Assembly: GCA_040901765.1 (NCBI GenBank)
Contig: JBBDYG010000111.1
Coordinates: forward strand, 186,001 to 250,000
DNA length: 64,000 nucleotides
Direction of reading: 5' to 3'
From: JBBDYG01 sp040901765
GTDB lineage: Bacteria; Planctomycetota; Planctomycetia; Pirellulales; Lacipirellulaceae
Of the stretch, positions 9,876 to 20,013 are shown piece after piece. Under the pieces are notes generated by a model that was not told the DNA's origin, ran no database searches, and worked only from the letters and a program-made list of their open reading frames with translations. The number at the start of each line of letters is the position of its first letter. Position 1 is the stretch's first letter. The translations under genes were made by a program, and so were the position numbers.

Positions 9876-10790
9876 TCATCGCGATGCGAAAGAATCGATT
9901 TCCAGCCGCATAAGTTGCTCGACAACTTCCATCGCCGACTCAGGGCGGCGCAGCGGTTCCTTCGCAAGCATGCGATGCACGAGCGACGCTACCGGTTTTG
10001 GCAACTCCGGCCGGCGACTGCGAATGCACGCTGGTTTGGCCGAGCGATGCATCGCCACAAGTTGCGCCGGCTCGGCCGCATCGAACGGCAGTTCGCCGGT
10101 CAATAGTTCGTACAGTGTGACGCCCAAGCCGTAAATGTCGCACCGCGGCTCGATCGCGCAGGCGGACGTGATCATTTCGGGCGCGACGTAATGCAGCGTG
10201 CCAACGACCGGCCGACTCGCGCACGAGCGGGCTTCGGAGGCGGATTGCGCGCAGCCAAAATCGAGCAGCGTTGTGTGGCCGTCGGGCGCAACAAGAATGT
10301 TCGCCGGCTTCACGTCGGCGTGGATCATGCCGAGCGTGCGGTGCAGTGCATCGAGCGCCTCGGCCACTTGCCGCGCAATCCACAGTGCGAGCGGCAGCGA
10401 GGGCAACCGTTTAGCGGCAAGCATTTCTGCCGCCGTCTCGCCTACCAGAAGCGGCGTCACAATATAGAACGGCGGCTGATCGACTTGGGCGGACAGGACC
10501 GATGCGACGTGCGGATGCGTCAGCCGCCGACCGATCCAAGCTTCGCGACGTTGCATTTCGATCGCCTGCGAATCGCGCCACCACTCCTTCCGCAACAGCT
10601 TCAGCACGTACGCGGGAGCGGTCGTCGCGCCAATCGCGGGCGTCGCAAGATAAGTTCGCGTGAGGCTTCCCTCGCTTAACAACCGCACGAGTTGCCACGG
10701 CCCAATTCGGCCCACCGATTTGCGGCGTTGCAGATCGCCGTCGGAGCTCCTGAATCGGAGCGCGGGGCTACTTCGTTCGACGGTCGCCAT
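9876..10790 (-). CDS. soluble Ser/Thr protein kinase with HAD in place of HRD
   Basis: 304 aa from ATG 10790. Longer in-frame starts at 10922 and 10937 exist, but the added part is Arg-rich and spans a perfect 12-bp inverted repeat (10835-10864), so it is probably not coding. Kinase motifs: ATP-site Lys in YVLKLL (about residue 64), MIHADVKPANIL (catalytic Asp 159), LLDFGCA (Asp 177) and YVAPEM. The HRD arginine is alanine, making it a non-RD kinase, and the glycine-rich loop is degenerate (LLSEGSLTRTYLA). No transmembrane segment or sensor domain follows, unlike most PknB-type proteins. Substrate unknown. Confidence 0.85.
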   Translation of the reverse strand: MATVERSSPALRFRSSDGDLQRRKSVGRIGPWQLVRLLSEGSLTRTYLATPAIGATTAPAYVLKLLRKEWWRDSQAIEMQRREAWIGRRLTHPHVASVLSAQVDQPPFYIVTPLLVGETAAEMLAAKRLPSLPLALWIARQVAEALDALHRTLGMIHADVKPANILVAPDGHTTLLDFGCAQSASEARSCASRPVVGTLHYVAPEMITSACAIEPRCDIYGLGVTLYELLTGELPFDAAEPAQLVAMHRSAKPACIRSRRPELPKPVASLVHRMLAKEPLRRPESAMEVVEQLMRLEIDSFASR

Positions 10791-10834
10791 GCGGGATCGG
10801 CGCTTCGTTAAAGTTCGTGCGGACCATTCATGCC

Positions 10835-10864
10835 GAGAACGCCGTCTGGGTCGACGGCGTTCTC
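10835..10864. repeat. 12-bp perfect inverted repeat (hairpin)
   Basis: GAGAACGCCGTC and its exact complement are separated by 6 nt, between the ThiF-like gene and the kinase. There is no T-run on either side, so it is not a classic terminator; it may be an RNA hairpin in the leader of the kinase message. Confidence 0.6.
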
Positions 10865-10971
10865 TATGGGTTGCATCGGTTGTTCCGATGGTGAAATTCA
10901 GCCGGTCGGTGGGATGCGGCATCGTTGGTGCTGGCAATGTTTAAGTTGGGTGAACGGCGATAAGTTTTCCG

Positions 10972-12024
10972 CTAGCTGCCAATGTAACGAGCGTAAATTG
11001 TGCGGGCTTTGGCGATATCATCCGTTCCAGCGACGATCGCGCGACCATCGGGAAATTGCGTAATCACATGCTCGGCAACTTCCAGCCGCAGCAGAAATGG
11101 ATTCCTCGTGACTCGTCCCACCGACGACAACCGTCGTTCCAAGTCCGCCAGATCGAGTTCTTGCGAAGATTCCGAGCGAAGTTGCACGGCATTGCGACCG
11201 CATAGGATGGCGGATTGGCTTCCTTTTTCGCCGGTCAGCCAGGGAAACTCGCGTCTTCCGCAGGTCGGACAGTCGCCGCGGTCGCGGAGATTCGCGAGAT
11301 CGATCTGACGCAAACGATTCTGCCACAGGTCGATCACCGTCAGCGTTCGCGATACATCTTTTTGATTTCCGCTCAAGATTTTGAGTGCTTCCATCGACTG
11401 GAGCGACGCGATCACATTCACCACCGGTCCCATAATGCCGGCGGTGTCGCAGGTGGGCGTCGTTCCCGGCGGGGGAATTTCCGGCAACAAGCAGGTGAGG
11501 CACGCCGTCTCGCCGGGAAGGATGGCCATCGTCTGCCCCTCGGCCCCGACGCAGCCGCCATACACCCACGGCAGTGAATGCTTCACGCAATAGTCGTTCA
11601 CCAGCAGCCGCGTCTCGAAGTTGTCAGTACCATCGACAATTACTCCCGCTCCCTCGGCAAGCGATGCAATGTTCGTGTACGTCACATCGCCAACCACTGG
11701 CTCGATCGCAATCTGGGAATTTATCGTCCGCAATCGATTCGCGGCGGCAATGGCCTTGGGCAGTCCCGCAGCGACATCCGCTTCGTCGTACAGCACTTGG
11801 CGCTGAAGGTTGTTGAGTTCCAGAAAATCGCGGTCGACGATCCGTAGCGTACCGACGCCGGCCCGTGCCAGCGTGTTGGCGATCACCGAACCGAGCGCGC
11901 CGCAGCCGACAACCAGTGCAGCGCTCCGGCGCAACCGCTTTTGCCCTTCGATACCGAATGGCGTGTATCGCACTTGCCGAGCGTAGCGAGCCAGTTCGGG
12001 AGGTAGGTCGTTCTCGGGTGACAT
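10972..12024 (-). CDS. ThiF/MoeB/HesA-family adenylyltransferase
   Basis: 350 aa from ATG 12024 (a GTG at 12033 would add three residues). The N-terminus has the E1-like nucleotide site VVGCGALGSVIANTLARAGV, then VDRDFLELNNLQRQ with the conserved Asp and Arg, and DGTDNFETR. Zinc cysteines are CLTC (after GETA) and CPTC near residue 250. Such enzymes adenylate the C-terminus of a ubiquitin-like sulfur carrier (ThiS or MoaD). No rhodanese domain is fused; the last about 90 residues are less conserved. No sulfur carrier gene is adjacent, so ThiF versus MoeB cannot be decided. Confidence 0.88.
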   Translation of the reverse strand: MSPENDLPPELARYARQVRYTPFGIEGQKRLRRSAALVVGCGALGSVIANTLARAGVGTLRIVDRDFLELNNLQRQVLYDEADVAAGLPKAIAAANRLRTINSQIAIEPVVGDVTYTNIASLAEGAGVIVDGTDNFETRLLVNDYCVKHSLPWVYGGCVGAEGQTMAILPGETACLTCLLPEIPPPGTTPTCDTAGIMGPVVNVIASLQSMEALKILSGNQKDVSRTLTVIDLWQNRLRQIDLANLRDRGDCPTCGRREFPWLTGEKGSQSAILCGRNAVQLRSESSQELDLADLERRLSSVGRVTRNPFLLRLEVAEHVITQFPDGRAIVAGTDDIAKARTIYARYIGS

Positions 12025-12036
12025 AGTTGGCACAAA

Positions 12037-12882
12037 TCAGACAATGTATCCGGCAAGGTTTAGTTCGGGAGCTAAGTCGCGTTGCAATTGTTCGCATGTG
12101 GCACGCGCCGCGGCAAGGGAAGTGAAGCTCTCGTGTGATCGTATCACGACAACCGGCCGAGGACAGCCGGCCAGCTCGCGCTTCGAGACGGCGATGTCTT
12201 GGACTTCGCGAACGAGTAAATCTGGGTTCGGGGCCTTCGGGACGAAGCCATCATCTGTAGTTCTCGCTCCGATCAAAGCGCCTCCCGACAGGCGCTCGGC
12301 GCTGGCGAGTTCTGCCGGCGTCACAACGACGATTGCCACCGCAGGACAATTCATCACATGGTTGGGCAAGCTTCCGCCACTCATTTCGGCAACCATCCAA
12401 ATCCCCTGCTCGCTTGCCGATTGACAAAGTTCTTCGTCGGGATCGACGACGTACATCGCGAGCCTCGCGTCCCGCCAGGCTTGCCAGTCGATAGGTTTGT
12501 CGCTTGGCAAGCGCGCCGCCCGAAACACGAATCGTTTCCCTTCGACGAACACACTTGAGCCACGGACGCTTAACCGGCGCAGGCCGATCGGTTGCTCGCG
12601 ACTTTCAATAATCGTGCCTCCATTCCGCACCTCGATTCGCAGGTCGTAGAGGAAGGGCAGATCGGCGGTCCAGTAACAGGGTTCGGTGACGAGCACCTCC
12701 GCGGTTCCGTTGACATCGCGCACCGGAAACACCGCCGGCAGGGTCCGCGCATAGCGGCAGCGCGGGCCGGCAAGCGTTCCGCCGAGTGTCGCGCCCGTGG
12801 GCAGCTTCATATCAGTCGGCCGCAAGCGGACGCGGGCCAACGATTCGGTGGCTTCGGTGAGGTGTATTCGGACTTGGTGCAT
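12037..12882 (-). CDS. GH2 beta-sandwich-like protein without recognisable catalytic site
   Basis: 281 aa from ATG 12882. An in-frame extension of about 150 codons upstream runs through low-complexity repeat sequence and is rejected. Around residues 75-130 the sequence (PCYWTADLPFLYDLRIEV, then IGLRRLSVRGSSVFVEGKRF) matches the immunoglobulin-like sandwich and linker of glycoside hydrolase family 2. The part that should be the TIM barrel is short and lacks an evident acid/base NE pair. It is probably a planctomycete protein with a degenerate GH2 architecture. It lies 12 nt upstream of the ThiF-like gene and is likely cotranscribed. Function unknown. Confidence 0.65.
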   Translation of the reverse strand: MHQVRIHLTEATESLARVRLRPTDMKLPTGATLGGTLAGPRCRYARTLPAVFPVRDVNGTAEVLVTEPCYWTADLPFLYDLRIEVRNGGTIIESREQPIGLRRLSVRGSSVFVEGKRFVFRAARLPSDKPIDWQAWRDARLAMYVVDPDEELCQSASEQGIWMVAEMSGGSLPNHVMNCPAVAIVVVTPAELASAERLSGGALIGARTTDDGFVPKAPNPDLLVREVQDIAVSKRELAGCPRPVVVIRSHESFTSLAAARATCEQLQRDLAPELNLAGYIV

Positions 12883-13755
12883 AGCGGTCAATCGTACCAC
12901 AGGCCGGTGGAAGCGTGGGCATGGAATTGGACTTGTGCGCTTCGCTCCTGTGTCCCCCATCGCGTGCGGAATTCGGTGAATTGTGCGCGCGGGTTGTCGG
13001 GTAGTGGCTTGTTTTCCAGGATCATCGGGCAGCGGGGCGTGGCGGAATTTGGGGAATTCATTGGAACTGATGACGGATTGGCGTAGCGACAGGCGGCTCG
13101 CCTGTCTCGATCTCGACAGGCGAGCCGCCTGTCGCCACGGCGCGTTAGTTTTGTCAAATGGCGGCGATCGACGTTTGGCGGTGTTTGACGCACCCCTGTA
13201 GCGTGAAAGCGGAGTTGCATTTTGTCTCCAACATCGATGGGCGCTGACACAATTGGTTTCTCTCCCATTCGGCGCGCAACGGTGTCGGCAGGCTGCTCGC
13301 GGGGAGACAGCCGCTAGGTGGGCGCGCACCGCGAACTGCGTCCGAAGGCGGAATTCGGAGTGCGGAGTGCGCTTGTTCCCCTCCCCTGGATGGTGAGGGG
13401 CTAGGGGAGGGGTGAAAACGGCGGCGGACGGTTGTGGAATCGCATGGCGATGGTGCTCCTGACTCGGGGGATTTGTTCAAACGTACACCATAGCAGAAGG
13501 GTGGCACTTGTTCAAGCAGAAAGTTGGGGATTGCGGAATGTGGATTGCGGATTGGAGTCAGGGGACCAGCACAGGCAGTTGGCAGAGGGCAGCGGAAAAG
13601 GCAGATGTGAGATGTAAGAAGTGAGAAGTGAAGACGATTTCCGAACTTCTGCCTTCCCACATCTTACATCCCACATTGCATTCCTGCTGCCCGCTCTATC
13701 CAGGGTTCGCTGGGGGCTGCGCCTGCTGGCTTCGACCCCAGCCACCCGTCACCCG
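12883..13755. other. long intergenic region rich in dispersed repeats
   Basis: About 870 nt without a supported gene. It holds the palindromic repeat at 13086-13135 and a GC-skewed element at 13379-13412 (CCCCTCCCCTGGATGGTGAG followed by a near-complement) that resembles one at 16270-16313. An imperfect inverted repeat near 13600-13680 (GATGTGAGATGTAAG against CTTACATCCCACAT) is also present. Open frames here consist of repeat-derived, Arg-rich sequence. Confidence 0.6.
13086..13135. repeat. 21-bp perfect inverted repeat, 8-nt loop
   Basis: Arms GCGACAGGCGGCTCGCCTGTC (13086-13106) and its exact complement (13115-13135); each arm is itself nearly palindromic (ACAGGCGGCTCGCCTGT). It is one of several unrelated palindromes in the gaps between genes here. 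Confidence 0.85.
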
Positions 13756-15183
13756 TTAGCGAAAGCGGCGCGCGAGGAAGAATACCGTTAGCACCATGCC
13801 GAGGAGAAGCTGCCAGGCGGTCGGTTCGGGCACCGCGGCGTTTTGCAACTCGGACGAACCGATGCCATAGGCGAGGCCAAAGTTGCGCTGCCAGGCGGTG
13901 AGACCTTCGGGCGAGCCGTCGGTGTCGCGCCACACAGTGTAGTCGGCGGCGTTGACGATGCCGTCGTCGTTGTAGTCGCCGGCGAGCGAGCAGGTTGAGC
14001 CGCTGATACAGCCGACTTTAGCCACGAATGCGTCCGCGTTGCCCAAATTAGGGCCGCCTAAGTTACCTTCCGTCCAGCCTGATATGTACACGTCGCCCAA
14101 AGTTGTCGCCGAAACTCCCAGACTTTGTTCCCGACTCGCAGTGCCAAGTTGCACCGTCCAGAGTATATTTCCATCCGCATCGTATTTTATTACGAATGCG
14201 TCCTCCGCACCGGCGTTTTGGCCGCTCAAACTTCCAAACGTATATCCTGAAATATATGAGTTTCCAAACATGTCGGCAGCGACGCTGGTAATTGCGTCAC
14301 CGATGTTCAAATTGCGTTCGCGAATCCATACTCCTTCTCCTAGCGAATTGTATTTTCCAGTCGAAGTATGAACATTGCCCAATCCGTCGACGGCGATGCT
14401 ACCTCCAGTGTCCTTCCGAGTCCATACAAGACCGCCGAGAGCGTCGTATTTGCTCAAGAACGATACGGGCAGCGCCGCAAATGGAGGAGGTTGAGGAATT
14501 GTAGTATTACCTGTGAGATAGACATTTCCTGCTCCGTCGCCAGCAACATACAAGCCGTAATCTGTTAGAGCGCTACCAAATTGGCGAGTCCATGAAAGTT
14601 CGCCAGTGCTGTCATATTTGCTGAAGAATACGTCGCGACTTCCGACATTCGAGCCACCAAGATTGCCATCTGTGTAGCCTGTAATGAAAACGCTGCCGGA
14701 ACGGTCGGCCGAAACGCTCAGGCTTCCGTCTTGACTCGCGGTGCCAAGTTGGCGGATCCATAGCAAGTTCCCGGTAACTGTGTCCCATTTACTGACGAAA
14801 GCGTCATGTCCTCCACCGTTGGGCGCACCCAGGGCACCCTGGGTAAGGCCCGACATGTACACACTCCCCATGCCGTCGGCGGAAACACCGAAAGTTTGAT
14901 CATTGCCCGTAGAACCTAACTGTCGTGTCCATTCAAGGTCGCCGTGTGGAGTGAATTTGGTTAGAAAAGTGTCGTTTCCGCCGGAATTTGTCCCAACCAG
15001 ACTGCCTTGTGTGTCGCCTGCGATGTATACATTGCCGACCTCGTCAACGGTCAAATCTTGACTTCGGTCGGTCGCGGCTGTGCCGAGCTGGCGCGTCCAC
15101 TCAACCGTGGCCGCAAATGTCGATGACATAGCGTTTGCCCCACAGATTAGGGTAAAGACTAAGTGTGTGTATGGAAGCCGCAT
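13756..15183 (-). CDS. SBBP beta-propeller surface protein with dockerin repeat and PEP-CTERM
   Basis: 475 aa from ATG 15183, which directly precedes a signal peptide; the longer frame upstream to 15408 has no such feature and overlaps the next gene. Seven or so tandem repeats of about 55 residues read like WTRQLGTAATDRSQDLTVD, then GNVYIAGDTQGSL, then GGNDTFLTKFTPHG: the seven-bladed beta-propeller SBBP repeat. A dockerin-like repeat (DYNDDGIVNAADYTVWRD) and a PEP-CTERM tail (VPEP, hydrophobic stretch, ARRFR) end the protein. Probably cell-surface or extracellular-matrix; partner unknown. Confidence 0.88.
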   Translation of the reverse strand: MRLPYTHLVFTLICGANAMSSTFAATVEWTRQLGTAATDRSQDLTVDEVGNVYIAGDTQGSLVGTNSGGNDTFLTKFTPHGDLEWTRQLGSTGNDQTFGVSADGMGSVYMSGLTQGALGAPNGGGHDAFVSKWDTVTGNLLWIRQLGTASQDGSLSVSADRSGSVFITGYTDGNLGGSNVGSRDVFFSKYDSTGELSWTRQFGSALTDYGLYVAGDGAGNVYLTGNTTIPQPPPFAALPVSFLSKYDALGGLVWTRKDTGGSIAVDGLGNVHTSTGKYNSLGEGVWIRERNLNIGDAITSVAADMFGNSYISGYTFGSLSGQNAGAEDAFVIKYDADGNILWTVQLGTASREQSLGVSATTLGDVYISGWTEGNLGGPNLGNADAFVAKVGCISGSTCSLAGDYNDDGIVNAADYTVWRDTDGSPEGLTAWQRNFGLAYGIGSSELQNAAVPEPTAWQLLLGMVLTVFFLARRFR

Positions 15184-15404
15184 CGTTAAACACTTTTGGT
15201 TGAGTCTGACTGGGACCGACGGGCCGCATGACCGATGGTTCTGTCCAATATATATATTGGAGCCAACTGTGATTTGTCCAATTTTGGTTCGTCGGTGGCA
15301 AATATGCAGATCGCCGCGACCGCCCTCCGCCGCGCCCCGGTCGAGGTCGATGATCCAGTCGGCGGCTTGCATCGGTTGCAAATTGTGTTCGATGACGACT
15401 TCGA

Positions 15405-16187
15405 TCATGGCGTCGAAGCGGCGGCAATCCGCGCGGTTGCCCAGTTCTGCAGCTCCTCGCTCAACGGCGGATAGCAGGGCTTTGAATACCTAATGCGGTC
15501 GCGGTAGCTGCCGGCGTTGTAGACTTTTTCAATAGCGTCTTGGAGCTTGAGCGGAATGTCGGGGTCGTCGCCGGCGAGGGGAATACTCACAGTTGGCAGC
15601 GGGTCGCGGAGGGAGCGGCGGTAGATTTCGAAGCGGCCGCGTTGGCCGGCGCGTTCGACACAAGCTAGGTAATCGTAATGGCCGAGACGCTGCAACCGAT
15701 GAGGTGGTGCGGCAACGACGCTGTGGCCGTCGCGAAGCAGGTCGATTTCCACGAGGTGGGTTTCGCTGTAGCGAACCTCATGCTGCTTGGAAAGGTACGA
15801 ATCGCGGCCGGGGCCGGAGTGCTTGTTGGTGGGGCTGACGACTTCGATGACCGTGACAATCCGCTGATTGGTGGCGCGGTCGAGGATGGCGACGTAGGTT
15901 TCGTGGATTTCGAGGTCGGGAACGATCAGAACCTCACAGCCATCGGCCGGGGCCTCGGCGAGGGCTGTTCCGCCCGACGACAATGGCTGTCGTTTGAGCC
16001 AGACATCAGGAATGATGTCGCGGTCGGGGCCTTCGAGGTAGACGCGTTCTTCCACCGCGGCAATGTAGCGTGGACCGAGCATCGGCTGGAGCTGATCGGC
16101 TAGGTAGACGACCAGCCGACTGTGGACGCCGGGCCAAAGGTCCGGGTGTTCCAGATAGGGGTCCATGCCTGGGAAGATCATTGCCAT
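15405..16187 (-). CDS. DUF4058 family protein
   Basis: 260 aa. The opening FPGMDPYLEHPDLWPGVHSRL and the later VIEVVSPTNKHSGPGRDSY are the family hallmarks. The second motif resembles the acidic core of restriction-like nuclease folds, but no activity has been established for the family. DUF4058 genes are frequent in planctomycetes and cyanobacteria. It sits alone, about 220 nt upstream of the propeller gene and 130 nt from rpoD. Confidence 0.85.
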   Translation of the reverse strand: MAMIFPGMDPYLEHPDLWPGVHSRLVVYLADQLQPMLGPRYIAAVEERVYLEGPDRDIIPDVWLKRQPLSSGGTALAEAPADGCEVLIVPDLEIHETYVAILDRATNQRIVTVIEVVSPTNKHSGPGRDSYLSKQHEVRYSETHLVEIDLLRDGHSVVAAPPHRLQRLGHYDYLACVERAGQRGRFEIYRRSLRDPLPTVSIPLAGDDPDIPLKLQDAIEKVYNAGSYRDRIRYSKPCYPPLSEELQNWATARIAAASTP

Positions 16188-16269
16188 GCTGCGCCTCGAC
16201 TTGGGGCAACGCGAACATGCGTAGTTGCCTTACCAAGTCTACTCCATCGGCGCAAGACAATAAAGATTC

Positions 16270-16313
16270 GCCCCCTCACCTAGCCCCTCCCCCGCGGACG
16301 GAGGAGGGGGACA
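16270..16313. repeat. CCCCTCACCTAGCCCCTCCC-type dispersed repeat
   Basis: A C-rich then G-rich stretch that can fold on itself lies between rpoD and the DUF4058 gene. Related copies occur at 13379-13412 and, more diverged, near 55857-55896. It directly follows rpoD and could double as its transcript end. Confidence 0.55.
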
Positions 16314-16318
16314 ATTGC

Positions 16319-17941
<1,623 letters not shown>

Positions 17942-18098
17942 AGGCTGTTCCTTTGGCTTTATCGGCGGGTGAAGAGCGGCGGGCGCGAGAAGGAGCGATG
18001 CGGATTCTCAGCGATGCACCCGTGGTGCCAGCGGCGCAGAGGTCGGCCCGGATGTTGGCGCAAGTAGTGTCGTGTCACCAAGTTGCAACAAGACGAGT

Positions 18099-18125
18099 GG
18101 CCCGCGGCAGCTTGCCGCGGCGGGC
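18099..18125. repeat. palindrome upstream of enoyl-CoA hydratase gene
   Basis: A near-perfect palindrome centred on CCGCGGCAGCTTGCCGCGG (18102-18120), flanked by GGC and GCC. It lies between the divergent rpoD and hydratase genes. Confidence 0.6.
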
Positions 18126-18213
18126 CGATTGTCGCAGAATGACAACGTGGACGAGGTGATTTGTGGCGGCAAAGCAACGCCGCCGGTAAAAGTTCTACGG
18201 CCCCCCGCGACCT

Positions 18214-19005
18214 ATGTTCATGCCCAACGAAGTTGTGCAGGTGAAAGTGGTTGAGCCGGTCGGGACGATCATCCTGGCGCGGGAGAGTCGGCGGAACGCG
18301 CTCACCCGGGCGATGATCGGCGATTTGCGGCAGGCGCTTTCCGATTTGCACCTCGAGCGGCGCGTGCGGGCGATTGTGCTGACCGGCGCGGGGACGGCGT
18401 TCTGCGCAGGGCGCGATGTGCATGAGCTTGCAGAAGAATCTCAGCAATCGAACGCCGAACAGCGGTGGGGCGCGGAGGCGGAGCAGTTTCGCGAGCTCCT
18501 GCTCGATATGCTCGAACTGCCCAAGCCGCTGATCGCGGCCGTAAACGGCCCGGCGCTGGCAGCGGGCGCGGGACTGGTGCTGGCGTGCGACGTAGTGATC
18601 GCCTCGCAGTCGGCGCGGTTTGGGCTGCCCGACCCGCGGCTCGGCGTAGTAGCAGGCGTAGTGGCACCGTTACTTGCATTTCGCGTCGGCGCAGGGCCGG
18701 CGGCGCGGCTGCTCTTAACCGGAGAGCAATACGACGCCGCGGAGGCTTATCGGCTCGGCATCTACCATGAGTTGGTGGAACACGACCTGCTGTGGGCGCG
18801 GGGCGTGGAGATCGGCAAATCGTGCGCAGCGGGTGCCCCGGAAGCGGTGCAGCTCACCAAGCGGCTATTGATGGAAACGATCGGCGAGCAGCTTTCCACG
18901 CAGCTTACATCGGGCGCGATCGCCAGCGCGACTTCCCGCACCACGGAGGCGGCGAAGGAGGGGTTTGCGGCGTTTTTGGAGAAGCGGCGGCCGGTGTGGA
19001 AGTGA
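18214..19005 (+). CDS. enoyl-CoA hydratase/isomerase family protein
   Basis: 263 aa. Crotonase-fold motifs: LARESRRNALTRAMIGDL, then AIVLTGAGTAFCAGRDVHELAEE (first oxyanion-hole region) and KPLIAAVNGPALAAGAGLVLACD (second). The position of the usual first catalytic Glu is occupied by Ala/Gly-rich sequence, but in LPDPRLGVVAG there is no second Glu, so it may be an isomerase, decarboxylase or other crotonase-family enzyme rather than a true hydratase. It sits alone among unrelated genes, so the pathway is unclear. Confidence 0.85.
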   Translation: MFMPNEVVQVKVVEPVGTIILARESRRNALTRAMIGDLRQALSDLHLERRVRAIVLTGAGTAFCAGRDVHELAEESQQSNAEQRWGAEAEQFRELLLDMLELPKPLIAAVNGPALAAGAGLVLACDVVIASQSARFGLPDPRLGVVAGVVAPLLAFRVGAGPAARLLLTGEQYDAAEAYRLGIYHELVEHDLLWARGVEIGKSCAAGAPEAVQLTKRLLMETIGEQLSTQLTSGAIASATSRTTEAAKEGFAAFLEKRRPVWK

Positions 19006-19046
19006 GCAGCGCTGAGCCGAACACATTCACTTAATGGAGGGCAGAA

Positions 19047-19592
19047 ATGTTACCCGAGTTAATAACCGGTGCCTCCGAGATTCGCATGTACCAACTGCGT
19101 CTAGAAGAGGAACTCAAGAAAAATGGGACGCGATTTGAAGCGCACTACAAGACCAGAGGTCTGCCAGGAGGGATTGATCACGATGCCTATTATTTTCCAG
19201 ACTTCAATATCTACTGGAAAACAGGAGATTACAGCAGTGAAAATCGGTACTGGAATTCATTTGGAGTAGGAAAACCACGGCAATTAAAGGACGCCTTCCA
19301 AATTAGTCCACCGAAGGTTGGAATTAAGCGGAACATTCGCGGCGGATTTCTCAAGCGCGGGAGTGAAGTGTTTCTACTTCATCGTGGCCCTCTCGGAGGG
19401 GGACGCAAAGATGGCAGCCATAACATCTGCGACATTGTTCCTGAACAAGTTCAACTATTTAATGACGCGGGAGAAGAACGCGAGGGCATCGTAATTCAGT
19501 TTTTGGACGTCGAGGGTAACTTTCATTCTGGATTCTTACCGCAAATGGCACGGGTTGTTAAAGCAGTCGCATCAAAGTTGGGACGGGAGTAA
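19047..19592 (+). CDS. hypothetical protein, AT-richer than neighbours
   Basis: 181 aa; a good ribosome binding site (GGAGGGC) precedes the ATG by about 6 nt. I recognise no family. It has no signal peptide or membrane span and is rich in Tyr, Asn and Asp in the middle (HDAYYFPDFNIYWKTGDYS). A C-terminal half reads HRGPLGGGRKDGSHNI, then IVIQFLDVEGNFHSGFLPQM. The base composition is visibly less GC-rich than the flanking genes, which hints at recent acquisition. Confidence 0.7.
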   Translation: MLPELITGASEIRMYQLRLEEELKKNGTRFEAHYKTRGLPGGIDHDAYYFPDFNIYWKTGDYSSENRYWNSFGVGKPRQLKDAFQISPPKVGIKRNIRGGFLKRGSEVFLLHRGPLGGGRKDGSHNICDIVPEQVQLFNDAGEEREGIVIQFLDVEGNFHSGFLPQMARVVKAVASKLGRE

Positions 19593-19730
19593 ACAACGGA
19601 AAACACGGAATCCGCTAAGAATGCTTGACGGACAGGAGTATCTGCCCCACGCCGTGCCCTACCGCCATCCGAAAAAGCCCGCTAAAATAGCGGTTTACCA
19701 GTTAGTGTCTGCCCACGGAGCAACTGAGCC

Positions 19731-19904
19731 ATGGCCAAAGGTGGCAAGCGAAAAAAGAAGGTCGAAGTCGTGCATTTGGTGTGCGAGGAGACCGGGGATT
19801 ACAACTACACGATGCGTCGCAAGACGGGTGGCGAGAAGCTGAAGCTCAGCAAGTTTTCGCCCCGCCTGCGGAAGCACACGCTGCACGTTGAGAAGAAGAA
19901 ATAG
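19731..19904 (+). CDS. rpmG: 50S ribosomal protein L33
   Basis: 57 aa beginning MAKGGKRKKKVEVVHLVCEE. The centre, ETGDYNYTMRRKTGGEKLKL, and the end, KFSPRLRKHTLHVEKKK, match L33. Only one cysteine remains (Cys18) where zinc-binding forms have two CxxC pairs, so this is the zinc-independent (C-minus) type. It lies about 110 nt upstream of recJ, with a palindromic repeat in between. Confidence 0.9.
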   Translation: MAKGGKRKKKVEVVHLVCEETGDYNYTMRRKTGGEKLKLSKFSPRLRKHTLHVEKKK

Positions 19905-19916
19905 CGCGGATTGATC

Positions 19917-19992
19917 GGTGCCACTGCTGGCTCGTCCAGCAGTGCGAAGCGGGTACCAGGGTCACACTGCTGGGCAAGCCAGCAGTGGCACC
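19917..19992. repeat. nested inverted repeat between rpmG and recJ
   Basis: Outer arms of 16 bp, GGTGCCACTGCTGGCT at the left end and its exact complement at the right end. Each side also forms its own hairpin (CACTGCTGG, 5-nt loop, CCAGCAGTG). It begins 12 nt after rpmG stops and ends about 20 nt before the recJ start. Confidence 0.8.
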
Positions 19993-20013
19993 CCGCAGGA
20001 TGTTAGGGATGAC

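Noticed and set aside
12883..13329. 150-codon N-terminal extension of the GH2-like gene
   Set aside because: Runs through the palindrome at 13086-13135 and Arg-rich repeat sequence; ATG 12882 begins the conserved part.
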